Shown here: positions 1 to 7,382 of the stretch, piece after piece
How the letters are laid out: each line of letters opens with the position of its first letter
How positions within the stretch are numbered: the first letter of the stretch is position 1
Assembly (NCBI GenBank): GCA_003242205.1
Contig: QGUR01000076.1
Coordinates: forward strand, 1 to 16,479
DNA: 16,479 bases
Reading direction: 5' to 3'
From: Chloroflexota bacterium
GTDB taxonomy: Bacteria > Chloroflexota > Anaerolineae > Aggregatilineales > Phototrophicaceae
Notes under the pieces: generated by a model
Told to the model about the DNA's origin: nothing
The model's input: only the letters and a program-made list of their open reading frames with translations
Database searches by the model: none
Position numbers and translations under genes: made by a program

Positions 1-533
1 GTATGCGGCAGCGGCTTGGCCTCGCGGAACTGCTCCTCAAGCAGCCGCAGATGATCATTATGGACGAGCCGACGCTGGGCCTCGACCCGGAGGCGGCGCG
101 GATGTTCCTGCAAATCATCCGCGACCTGAAGGATACAGGCATCACGATTCTGCTGTCGTCGCATCTGCTGCATCAGGTACAGGAAATCTGTGACCGCGTT
201 GCCCTGTTCCATCGTGGCAAGGTGGTGCTCACAGGGGCTGTCGGCGAACTGGCACGGCGCGTGCTCGGCGGCGCTTATCACATCCGGGTGTGCGCGGACG
301 GTACGTCGAAGGAACTGGAGCAGGCGCTCCGGACGCTGCCGGGTGTCGTCAACTTGCGCTACACATCGGTTGGCGAAATTGTGCTTGAGACGACGAATGA
401 CATGCGCGCTGAGGTCGCAAGCACCGTCGTGACGGCGGGCGGCAAGCTGAAGTCGCTCGATATCGAACAGCCGAATCTCGACGAGATTTACGCGCACTAT
501 TTCGAGGAGGTGGAGCATGTTGCGGCAGCTTAG
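1..533 (+). CDS. ABC transporter ATP-binding protein, 5'-truncated by the window edge
   Basis: This is the C-terminal 176 residues of an ABC ATPase; the Walker A half lies upstream of the window. The visible part opens inside the signature motif (MRQRLGLA, normally preceded by S-x-G). It continues with Walker B and the catalytic Glu (MIIMDEP, visible residues 17-23), the D-loop (GLDP, 26-29) and the switch His (SSH, His54). A C-terminal accessory region follows, ending in a PNLDEIYAHYF-type tail, which is typical of ATPases paired with ABC-2 permeases (CcmA/NosF type). It should hydrolyse ATP on the cytoplasmic face to power the permease encoded next, whose gene overlaps its last 17 bases. 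The initial Met of the visible frame is internal and not a real start. The substrate cannot be read from the sequence. Confidence 0.95.
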   Translation, partial: MRQRLGLAELLLKQPQMIIMDEPTLGLDPEAARMFLQIIRDLKDTGITILLSSHLLHQVQEICDRVALFHRGKVVLTGAVGELARRVLGGAYHIRVCADGTSKELEQALRTLPGVVNLRYTSVGEIVLETTNDMRAEVASTVVTAGGKLKSLDIEQPNLDEIYAHYFEEVEHVAAA

Positions 534-1506
534 ACTTCCTCGTTCAGGGCAAGCGCGCGAAGGTTCTCCGTGGAAAGGCATGTGGGTGGTGATCGGCAAG
601 GAGATGGCCGATCACCTTACCAGCGCGCGCATGCTCATTCTGGAGCTCCTTATTCTGCTCACGGCGACGGGCACGGTTTATGTCGCGCTGCAAAACATGC
701 GCCAGAACACGAACAACGAAGCGCAGTTCGTGTTTCTGAGGCTTTTCACCACGTCTCAGGAGCCACTCCCCGCGTTTATCGGCTTTCTGGCGATTCTGGT
801 GCCGTTGATCGCCATCGCGCTCACCTTCGACACGGTCAACGGTGAATTCAGCCAGCGCACGCTCTCGCGTGTCCTGTCGCAGCCGATTTACCGCGACGCG
901 CTGCTTATGGGCAAGTTTCTGGCGAGCCTGTTCACGCTGTCGCTGGTGCTGTCGGCGATCTGGTTGCTCATTATCGGGCTGGGGATTCTAGGAACAGGCG
1001 TCGCGCCGAGCGGTGAAGAGTTCGTCCGTATACTGGTATTCCTGATCGTCACCATTTTCTATGGCGGCGTGTGGCTGGCGCTGGCGATGGTTTTCTCGAC
1101 GGTCTTCCGTCAGGCGGCAACGGCCGCGCTTGCTTCGATTGCCATCTGGCTGTTCTTCACGATCTTCTGGAATGTCATCGCTGGCGTGATCGCGCGCGCG
1201 CTGCGTCCCGTGCAGAACGGCTCGGTGGCGGAAGTGATGGCGCAGGCTGAATTGCTGCAAACACTCGCACGCATTTCGCCCAATACCCTGTATGCCGAAG
1301 GGACGGTGGGCCTGTTGAATCCGGCGACACGGGCGTTTGGCCTCGTTCTGCCGACGCAATTGGACGGAGCCATTCTGGGAGCGCCGCTGCCACTTGGTGA
1401 GAGTATCCTGCTGATCTGGCCTCACCTGACGCTGCTCATCGCCGCGACGGTGCTGCTCTTCGCGGTCGCATACGTCATTTTTCAACGGCAGGAAATCCGA
1501 GCCTGA
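517..1506 (+). CDS. ABC-2 type transporter permease
   Basis: A 329-residue membrane protein, the channel partner of the preceding ATPase. The two genes overlap by 17 bases in different frames, so translation is probably coupled. The ATG at 517 has a strong Shine-Dalgarno GAGGAGG at 504-510, six bases away; Met22 is a weaker alternative start. Six hydrophobic spans are visible (about residues 38-58, 84-104, 131-159, 168-194, 200-226 and 297-321). The segment between spans 2 and 3 (FDTVNGEFSQRTLSRVLSQP, then YRDALLMGKF) is the conserved amphipathic element of NosY-like ABC-2 permeases. The extracytoplasmic stretch around residues 230-295 is larger than in minimal members. The pair most likely exports a lipid, drug or peptide-like substrate; nothing here narrows that down. 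Confidence 0.92.
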   Translation: MLRQLRLPRSGQAREGSPWKGMWVVIGKEMADHLTSARMLILELLILLTATGTVYVALQNMRQNTNNEAQFVFLRLFTTSQEPLPAFIGFLAILVPLIAIALTFDTVNGEFSQRTLSRVLSQPIYRDALLMGKFLASLFTLSLVLSAIWLLIIGLGILGTGVAPSGEEFVRILVFLIVTIFYGGVWLALAMVFSTVFRQAATAALASIAIWLFFTIFWNVIAGVIARALRPVQNGSVAEVMAQAELLQTLARISPNTLYAEGTVGLLNPATRAFGLVLPTQLDGAILGAPLPLGESILLIWPHLTLLIAATVLLFAVAYVIFQRQEIRA

Positions 1507-1533
1507 AAAACGCTGCGGTCAATATGCTGTGGC

Positions 1534-1591
1534 ATGAGCAACCGGCTGCGCCCTCTCCCCTGTTCGCTCGATGGGGAGGGGGCGTGCTCAT
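1534..1591. repeat. Compound inverted repeat between convergent genes
   Basis: The inner stem is CGCCCTCTCCCC (1549-1560) against GGGGAGGGGGCG (1573-1584): 12 pairs with one G-T wobble and a 12-base loop. Flanking it, ATGAGCA (1534-1540) pairs perfectly with TGCTCAT (1585-1591), leaving an 8-base bulge on the left side only. It starts 28 bases after the permease stop and lies 68 bases beyond the P-II gene stop on the other strand, so it could end transcription from both sides. There is no T-run after the stem in either direction. It may instead be a dispersed palindromic repeat (REP or MITE-like); only a genome-wide search can tell. Confidence 0.5.
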
Positions 1592-1659
1592 CTCAGATAG
1601 CCCAGATCGCGCGCCGGTTGCAAAGCTGTTCCGCCTCCTGCGTCATTGGCAGCGCCGCG

Positions 1660-2376
1660 CTAGGCGTTATCGGACTGCTGGCCTTCGGAGAGCGGGGGCA
1701 GGCCGATAGCATCGACCACCGGAAGCGAAAATACGATCGCGTGCGCGTCGGTATGCGTTCCCGCCCTTGAAGCGATCGCTTTCATGATCTCAGCGCTATA
1801 TTCCTCAGGCGTAACGATCAGAACCAGCTCCTTTTCCGGGTGGATCATCACGCCAAAGAACGTTTCGGCTTCTCCGTGCCCGGTGCCGCGCCCGTGTAGC
1901 ACTGTCCCGCCGACCTGCACGACGGATCTCGCCGCCGCCATGACGTCATCGGCAAAGCCCCGGTTGGCGATGGCCACCAACAAACGATTCTCAAAAGTCA
2001 GTTCCATAGGTTCCCTGCTTTCCACCTGATAGGAGCCGGTCAGAATATTCACGGTTTCCTTGCCGCATACACTGGCTACCGGCAACGTAAAGGCCATCCC
2101 CCGACCGGCGTTGTTCAGGAGCAGTCTGTCAGCCAGTTCCTGCAGCAGCACGCGCGACTGTTCAAGCGGCATTGTGCTCAGCAGTACGCTCTTTTCCGTT
2201 TGCCCCAGACCGAGATAGTGCAGAATGCTGCGTGTGGCCGTTCCCAGTCCATACGTCACGAGATTGAACGTCACACCTGCCTCGGTGAAAAGCCGCGCCG
2301 CTTTTTCCTCGTCAGAACGGTTGACCGTCGTTACCATGAGCACCAGTGGCGCGCTGGCGGGAATGGCATGTGCCAT
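1660..2376 (-). CDS. Tandem P-II-like (GlnB superfamily) signalling protein
   Basis: 238 residues built from two P-II-like domains. The C-terminal one (about 131-226) is the clearer: a first strand LLVAIANRG, a glycine-rich T-loop region (HGRGTGHGEAETFFGV, 161-176), strand ELVLIVTP and the closing AIVFSLPVVDAIG signature. The N-terminal one (about 11-105) repeats the pattern with YGLGTATRS, EKSVLLSTMP and GMAFTLPVASVCG. Classical P-II proteins have one domain of about 112 residues, form trimers, bind ATP/ADP and 2-oxoglutarate, and control membrane transporters or enzymes. Here the T-loop is short and I see no Tyr at the usual uridylylation place. The gene follows the DUF1538 gene by 15 bases on the same strand, and AAAGGA (complement of 2384-2389) lies seven bases before the ATG. 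It is probably the regulatory subunit of that membrane protein; the ligand is unknown. Confidence 0.85.
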   Translation of the reverse strand: MAHAIPASAPLVLMVTTVNRSDEEKAARLFTEAGVTFNLVTYGLGTATRSILHYLGLGQTEKSVLLSTMPLEQSRVLLQELADRLLLNNAGRGMAFTLPVASVCGKETVNILTGSYQVESREPMELTFENRLLVAIANRGFADDVMAAARSVVQVGGTVLHGRGTGHGEAETFFGVMIHPEKELVLIVTPEEYSAEIMKAIASRAGTHTDAHAIVFSLPVVDAIGLPPLSEGQQSDNA

Positions 2377-2391
2377 AGGCTTGTCCTTTGC

Positions 2392-3909
2392 CTAAAACTC
2401 GATAATGTCGATCTCAGGCTCGACTGTTTCGACTTCTTCCGGCATCTCGAGTTGTACCTGTCGCAGCCTGATCGTATACAGCATTCCGAGAATCTGAACC
2501 GTTACCAGAGGCATCATGGCGATCAGCCCGATAATACCAAAAGCGTCGGTCAGCAGGTTGCCGCCCACGGCTTCTGAAACGCCAATGGTAAATGGGAGCA
2601 GGAACGCGGCGGCCATCGTTCCCGCGGCGACTCCACCCGAGTCGAACGCGATTGCCGTGAACATCTCCGGTACGAAGAAGGTCAGAGCCAGTGCGACAGC
2701 GTAGCCGGGCAGCAGGAAAAACCAGATGCTCGTGCCCATCAGAATACGCGCCAGCGCCATCACGAGCGCCAACCCAACGCCGACGGACAGACTCGCCATC
2801 ATCATATTTCTGGAAATTGCGCCGCTCGTGATTTCTTCCACCTGCTTGTTCAGGACAAGCACTGCCGGCTCTGCCGCAACGACAACGAAGCCGATGATGA
2901 AACCGATCGGGATGAGAATCCAGTTATTGGAAAACGCGCCGATGGTGGAACCGAGCGCCGTTCCGGCGGGTAGAAAACCGATGTTCACCCCCGCCAGGAA
3001 CAGCGTCAGCCCGAACATGGTATAGACGATGCCGACGACCATTCTGATGATCTGGCTCGGCGGCAGATGCAGGCGAAGAACCTGATAAACGCCAAAAATG
3101 ACCACAATCGGGGCCAGAGAAACGCTGATTTCCTGCGCGGAGCGCATCAATTCGCCGGCATATAACTGGAAACCTTCCGCCAGTGTGCCGGCTGTTGGGA
3201 GAGGCTCCATGCCATATTCAGCAACCGACGAATCGAAAAACAGGCCCATGATCAACACGGCGATAATTGGCCCGATAGAGGAGATGCCCAGCAGACCAAA
3301 GCTATCGGCTTCGGCGCTTCTGCTACCGCGAACTGCGGCAACGCCGCCGCCCAGCGCGAGAATCAGCGGCACTGTGACGGGGCCGGTCGTTACGCCGCCT
3401 GAATCGAAAGCCACGGCTAGATAGTCTGGCGCGGCGAGTATGGCAGCCACAAACACGAGGGCATACAGCAGCGTCAGCAGCCACGATAGCCTGATCTGGA
3501 GCAGGATACGCAGCAGGGCGATGACCAGAAATGCGCCCCCGCCAATGGCGACGATCAGCACGACCACGATGGTGGGGACGGTGGGAATTTGATTCGCCAG
3601 TACATGCAGGTCAGGTTCGGCGGCTGTGACCGCCGCGCCAAGGATGAAACTGGCGGCGACGAGAAACCAGATATTGCGCGACTGGATCAGCCCGGAGCCG
3701 ATGTGATCGCCCATGGGCATAATCGCCATTTCGACGCCCAGAGCGAAGATGGTCATGCCGGCCAGCAGGAGAACGGCTCCGATCAGAAACAGTAACAGCG
3801 TGTTGGATGGCAGGGGCGCAACGAGCACATGCAGCGCGAGTACGATGAAGCAAACCGGTAAAACGGACTGCGCCGATTCTTTCAGTTTTTCGAGCAGGTT
3901 TCGTTGCAC
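2392..3909 (-). CDS. DUF1538 family integral membrane protein with internal duplication
   Basis: 505 residues, nearly all hydrophobic, made of two homologous halves. Matching signatures repeat: AAEPD (96-100) and AAEPA (345-349), each followed by a LHVL/LVLN segment; AFDSGGVTTG (167-176) and AFDSGGVAAG (421-430), each opening a membrane helix. A link around 225-255 joins the halves, and an acidic tail (from about 489) is likely cytoplasmic. The two-fold repeat with conserved polar and glycine motifs in re-entrant-looking positions resembles a secondary transporter or channel, but the family has no assigned function that I know of. The start is GTG at 3909-3907 (complement), with GAGGG five to six bases upstream. 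It is first in an operon with the P-II-like gene. P-II proteins often gate transporters (GlnK-AmtB, SbtB-SbtA), so a regulated transporter is the best inference. Confidence 0.85.
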   Translation of the reverse strand: MQRNLLEKLKESAQSVLPVCFIVLALHVLVAPLPSNTLLLFLIGAVLLLAGMTIFALGVEMAIMPMGDHIGSGLIQSRNIWFLVAASFILGAAVTAAEPDLHVLANQIPTVPTIVVVLIVAIGGGAFLVIALLRILLQIRLSWLLTLLYALVFVAAILAAPDYLAVAFDSGGVTTGPVTVPLILALGGGVAAVRGSRSAEADSFGLLGISSIGPIIAVLIMGLFFDSSVAEYGMEPLPTAGTLAEGFQLYAGELMRSAQEISVSLAPIVVIFGVYQVLRLHLPPSQIIRMVVGIVYTMFGLTLFLAGVNIGFLPAGTALGSTIGAFSNNWILIPIGFIIGFVVVAAEPAVLVLNKQVEEITSGAISRNMMMASLSVGVGLALVMALARILMGTSIWFFLLPGYAVALALTFFVPEMFTAIAFDSGGVAAGTMAAAFLLPFTIGVSEAVGGNLLTDAFGIIGLIAMMPLVTVQILGMLYTIRLRQVQLEMPEEVETVEPEIDIIEF

Positions 3910-4043
3910 TCAGCCCTCGCTTTCTACATCTTGTCGCATGGCGCAAGCGTGGCCTCTGGCTACCGAAACGCGGTTATAACGCCGGTGTATTCTCCGGCGG
4001 GCCAGAACGCGACTTGTGGTTGGACTGAGTCTACTCTGCGAAA

Positions 4044-4105
4044 GGCGCTTTTGCAGATGAAGAGCGCCGGCTTCCCGTTCCCTGATTTGTGAGAACGGGG
4101 AGCCG
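4044..4105 (-). terminator. Double hairpin downstream of glgX
   Basis: Reading away from the glgX stop on the minus strand, the first stem pairs 4093-4105 with 4068-4080 (13 pairs, one G-T wobble, 12-base loop). The second pairs 4060-4068 with 4044-4052 (9 pairs, one wobble, 7-base loop), and TTTCG follows it. The stems share base 4068, so they abut. The T-tract is short, so termination strength is uncertain. Position, between the glgX stop and the next minus-strand gene, supports a terminator that separates the two units. Confidence 0.55.
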
Positions 4106-4119
4106 CGAGATTGCGGTTG

Positions 4120-6231
4120 TTATTTTGCTACCAGCACAATCGACGACCGTGGACCGATCATGAAGTGCTTCTGGTCCTCGATCAGCGGTTCCTGATCGAC
4201 TTCACAGATGATCTGCGGCGCGCCGGGGCTGGTGTTGAGAAACACGTGCCACTTCTTCCGGGACGGCGGCTTTGGCAGTGTCAGTTGTTCTTCTTCCCAG
4301 TGCATGTTAAAGGCCACGTACAGGTCGTTGTCTTCCGCCAGACCGCCTTTGGCGTGCTTGCCCGAAAGCATGAACGCGATCAAACGGCTCTTGTCTGAGG
4401 TGTCAAGTTTGTTCGGCTTCTTGCCGTGCCACGTGATATCCGCCGCGCCGGCTTCCTTGTAGTCTTCACCGCGCAGGAAATGGCCGTTCCGTAATACCGG
4501 GTGGCGGTGGCGGAAAGCGACCAGACGCTTGAAGAAAGTGAAGAGCGTTTCGTTTTTCTCTCGCAGCGTCCAGTCGAGCCAGTTCAGTTCGTTGTCCTGA
4601 CAGTAGGTGTTGTTGTTGCCCTGTTGCGAGCGTCCGACTTCATCGCCCATCAGCACCATCGGCACTCCCTGACTCATCATCAGGATGGTGAGCAGGTTCA
4701 TCATCTGGCGCTGGCGCAGCGCGAGAATTTCGGGATCATCCGTTGGCCCTTCGACGCCACAATTCCAGCTCAGATTGTCGTTGTGGCCGTCCTGATTGTC
4801 TTCCAGATTCGCCTCGTTATGCTTCTCGTTGTAGGAAACGAGGTCGGCCAGCGTGAAACCGTCATGGGCCGTGATGAAGTTCACCGTGGCGATTGGCCCG
4901 CGCCCGGGGTACAGGTCGGGCGATCCGATCAGGCGGTTGCGGATTTCGGCCACCATGTTCTCATCACCGCGCACGAATTGCCGCACCGAGTCGCGGTATT
5001 TACCGTTCCATTCGGCCCAGCGCCCGTAGGCGGGAAACATGCCGACATGATAAAGGCCGCCTGCGTCCCACGGCTCTGCGATCAACTTGGTTTTGCCGAG
5101 AATGGGGTCGTGCGCTATCAGCTTCATGAGCGGCGGGTCTTCCAGCGGCGTGCCGTCTTCCGCCCGCGCCAGCGCCGAGGCCAGATCGAAACGAAAGCCG
5201 TCGATGTGATAGTCGGTAACCCAGTAGCGCAGGCAGTGAATGATGAAGTTCATCACCGCCGGATGGTTGGCGTTGAACGTGTTGCCGGTGCCGCTGAAGT
5301 TAAAATAGTAGCCTTCTGGCGTCAGCATGTAATAGGTTTTGTTGTCGATACCCTTGAACGAGAGGGTTGGGCCGTTTTCATTGCCTTCGGCCGTGTGGTT
5401 GAAAACGACGTCGAGAATGACCTCGATCCCGTTTTCGTGCAGTGTCTTGACCAACAGTTTGAGTTCATTGACTTCGCCGCCATGCGGTTGGGCGGCATAG
5501 CCCGCCTTTGGGGAGAAAAAGTTGATCGTGCTGTAGCCCCAGTAGTTCAGCAGCATCTCGCCGGTTTCGGGGTTTGTGCGCGAGTGTTCAAACTCGTCGA
5601 ATTCAAAAACCGGCATCAGTTCCACCGCATTGACGCCGATTTCCTTCAGATACGGAATTTTCTCGCGGATGCCCTCGAACGTTCCTGGGTGCAGCACGCC
5701 AGATGATTCGTGTCTGGTGAAGCCGCGCACATGCATTTCGTAAATCACCAGATCTTCGATAGGCAGTTGCAGCGGGCGATCATCATACCATTCGAAATTG
5801 TCACGGAAAATGCGCCCCCGGTGTGGAAAGGCGTCATGCTCTGCTGCCTGTTGCCCCCATACAGGGCGTCCCGTTACGGACTTCGCGTATGGGTCAAGCA
5901 CGATGGTGTCGGGGTCGAAACGGTGACCGTTTTCGGGGTCGTTCGGGCCATACACGCGCAGGCCGTACTCAATGTTCTCGTAGTCGAGATTCTTGACCTT
6001 GACGGTGAAAACGTTGCCGATGCGGCCGTTTTCCGGGAACGGGATCTCGGCAATCGGGTGCGGCTGGCCTTTCTCGAACAATACCAGTGTCGCGGCGTCG
6101 GCATGGAGCGAGAAGAACGAGAAGTTCACGCCGTCCGGCATGACCGTCGCTCCAAAGGGTAGGGCCTGACCTTTTTCAGCTTCAAACATATGTGTGCCTT
6201 GTGATGACGTTTCGGTAGCGGTTGCGGCCAT
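4120..6231 (-). CDS. glgX: Glycogen debranching enzyme GlgX (GH13)
   Basis: 703 residues, full length for GlgX/TreX-type isoamylases, which hydrolyse alpha-1,6 branches of glycogen or limit dextrins in the cytoplasm. An N-terminal CBM48-like domain (about 22-120) precedes the TIM barrel. The four GH13 regions are intact: DVVFNHT (274-280), GFRFDLAS (345-352) with nucleophile Asp349, LIAEPWDAGG (383-392) with acid/base Glu386, and FITAHDGF (452-459) with the transition-state Asp457. The YNEKHNEANLEDNQDG stretch (467-482) and GDEVGRSQQGNNNTYCQDNE (529-548) are characteristic of this subfamily. The ATG at 6231 is chosen because GAGGAA lies five bases upstream; Met15 is a weaker alternative. The gene stands alone, with no glgA, glgB, glgC or glgP in view. 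A near-consensus promoter lies about 190 bases upstream. Confidence 0.97.
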   Translation of the reverse strand: MAATATETSSQGTHMFEAEKGQALPFGATVMPDGVNFSFFSLHADAATLVLFEKGQPHPIAEIPFPENGRIGNVFTVKVKNLDYENIEYGLRVYGPNDPENGHRFDPDTIVLDPYAKSVTGRPVWGQQAAEHDAFPHRGRIFRDNFEWYDDRPLQLPIEDLVIYEMHVRGFTRHESSGVLHPGTFEGIREKIPYLKEIGVNAVELMPVFEFDEFEHSRTNPETGEMLLNYWGYSTINFFSPKAGYAAQPHGGEVNELKLLVKTLHENGIEVILDVVFNHTAEGNENGPTLSFKGIDNKTYYMLTPEGYYFNFSGTGNTFNANHPAVMNFIIHCLRYWVTDYHIDGFRFDLASALARAEDGTPLEDPPLMKLIAHDPILGKTKLIAEPWDAGGLYHVGMFPAYGRWAEWNGKYRDSVRQFVRGDENMVAEIRNRLIGSPDLYPGRGPIATVNFITAHDGFTLADLVSYNEKHNEANLEDNQDGHNDNLSWNCGVEGPTDDPEILALRQRQMMNLLTILMMSQGVPMVLMGDEVGRSQQGNNNTYCQDNELNWLDWTLREKNETLFTFFKRLVAFRHRHPVLRNGHFLRGEDYKEAGAADITWHGKKPNKLDTSDKSRLIAFMLSGKHAKGGLAEDNDLYVAFNMHWEEEQLTLPKPPSRKKWHVFLNTSPGAPQIICEVDQEPLIEDQKHFMIGPRSSIVLVAK

Positions 6232-6381
6232 TGCAATTCCTCGGGCATTCTTGCGCTAGATGGGGAGAGCAGGCAGGAGACGCGGGGTGACTGCCGGTGT
6301 CCGGAGCGATTTCATGGCGCTCACTGCGCTGGCATTCTGAAGGTGACTGGCTCGTCACGTTCGTGGTCGATATCTCCCGGG

Positions 6382-6447
6382 TTGTTAGAGGGGCCAGCGC
6401 TTGTGTATAAGCTGATAATTCAAGTATAGTTATTAACTGTGTAATGT
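6382..6447 (+). promoter_or_regulatory. Possible promoter(s) for the TIGR02587/TIGR02588 pair
   Basis: The AT-rich part of the 273-base glgX/TIGR02587 spacer holds plus-strand candidates: TTGTTA (6382-6387), 18 bases, TATAAG (6406-6411); or TTCAAG (6419-6424), 17 bases, TAATGT (6442-6447). Neither is convincing alone. Their overlap with the much better minus-strand glgX promoter means the two units may share or compete for this control region. Confidence 0.22.
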
Positions 6448-6450
6448 CAA
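6423..6450 (-). promoter_or_regulatory. Sigma-70-type promoter of glgX
   Basis: On the minus strand a perfect -35 TTGACA (complement of 6445-6450) is followed after 16 bases by TATACT (complement of 6423-6428). This predicts a start near 6416 and a leader of about 185 bases. The spacer contains the palindrome AGTTATTAACT (6428-6438), a possible operator. The leader carries two copies of GGTGACTG (plus-strand 6286-6293 and 6342-6349), for which I have no explanation. Confidence 0.6.
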
Positions 6451-6504
6451 TGTGTTGGGCGTGTGCTCGACAGCGGCCATGCCGAACATAAAGGAGCGCC
6501 AGCG

Positions 6505-7371
6505 ATGCCCGCCGAGAAGCCGGCGACGGCTGAGGCCGGAGACACCGATGCCGAACGGTCGCCAAACCGGGAGTTTGCCATCGGTCTGGCCCGCGCCTTT
6601 GCCGGAGCGGTGATCTTCGCTTTGCCGCTGCTCATGACGATGGAGATGTGGGCGTTCGGGTTTACGCTGGCCCCGTATCGCCTGATGGTGTTCATCGTGC
6701 TGACGATACCGCTGCTGGTGGGCATGGCCCATTTTCTCGGTTTCGAGCCGACGTTCGATGCTCAGGAAGACGTGGTTGATGCGTTTGTGGCCTATGCCGT
6801 CGCCTTTATCGCTGCAGCGTTCGTGTTGCTGCTCCTCGGCGTCATTCAGCCGGGCATGTCGGGGCGCGAAATTGTTGGCAAGATCGCGCTGCAAGCGATT
6901 CCCGGCGCCATTGGCGCGCTGCTCGCGCAGAGCCAACTGGGTATGGAGAACGAAGAACAGAAGTCGCGGGAGCGCAATGCGGGCTATTTCGGCGAACTGT
7001 TCTTCATGGCGGTCGGCGCGTTGTTTTTTGCGTTCAATCTCGCCCCAACCGAGGAGATCATTCTCACTGCTTTCCATCTCTCCGGCCTGAGTGCGCTGGT
7101 TCTGGCACTGGTGTCGCTCGTCATCATGCACGCGTTCGTCTACGCCGTGAATTTCTCAGGTCAGGCGTCGATCCCGGCAGATAAGCCGGCGTGGCTGGTG
7201 TTTCTGCGCTATACCGTCGTCGGGTATGCGCTGGTTCTGCTCATCAGCCTGTTCGTCTTGTGGGCCTTTGGCCGCACCGAAAACAACAGCTTGTACGAGA
7301 ACGCGCTCTCTGTCGTCGTGCTCGGCCTTCCCGGCGCAATCGGCGCGGCAGCGGCCCGCCTGATCCTGTGA
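6505..7371 (+). CDS. TIGR02587 family (DUF2391) integral membrane protein
   Basis: 288 residues from the ATG at 6505, which has AAAGGAG at 6490-6496 eight bases upstream. An in-frame GTG at 6463 would add 14 residues but lacks a good ribosome site. About seven hydrophobic spans follow a short polar N-terminus: 29-52, 58-78, 90-114, 164-180, 194-215, 230-255 and 266-287. Conserved-looking segments are LPLLMTMEMW (40-49), VGKIALQAIPGAIGALLAQS (124-143) and FAFNLAPTEEI (175-185). This matches my memory of TIGR02587, a seven-span family found in an operon with TIGR02588, which is exactly the next gene 11 bases downstream. Function is unknown. The charged NLAPTEE motif inside a membrane region is the best candidate for a functional site. 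Confidence 0.85.
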   Translation: MPAEKPATAEAGDTDAERSPNREFAIGLARAFAGAVIFALPLLMTMEMWAFGFTLAPYRLMVFIVLTIPLLVGMAHFLGFEPTFDAQEDVVDAFVAYAVAFIAAAFVLLLLGVIQPGMSGREIVGKIALQAIPGAIGALLAQSQLGMENEEQKSRERNAGYFGELFFMAVGALFFAFNLAPTEEIILTAFHLSGLSALVLALVSLVIMHAFVYAVNFSGQASIPADKPAWLVFLRYTVVGYALVLLISLFVLWAFGRTENNSLYENALSVVVLGLPGAIGAAAARLIL

Positions 7372-7382
7372 GAGGGCGTGAC

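Noticed and set aside
1524..1770. Short plus-strand frames of 61 and 78 codons after the permease
   Set aside because: They run through the inverted repeat and into the antisense of the P-II gene, lack ribosome sites and resemble no protein family.
3910..3939. Nine-codon minus-strand frame whose stop directly precedes the GTG start of the DUF1538 gene
   Set aside because: The TGA-GTG junction could suggest a translated leader, but there is no ribosome site before its ATG and nothing in the peptide suggests attenuation.
3973..3999. GTTATAAC palindrome next to a CGCCGG/CCGGCG stem upstream of the DUF1538 operon, considered as promoter and operator
   Set aside because: No -35 lies at a workable distance from the TATAAC, and short palindromes of this size occur by chance; not enough for a feature.
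4501..5706. 401-codon open frame on the plus strand across glgX
   Set aside because: It lies wholly antisense to an unmistakable GH13 gene, has no ribosome site or recognisable domain, and such frames are expected opposite GC-rich coding sequence.
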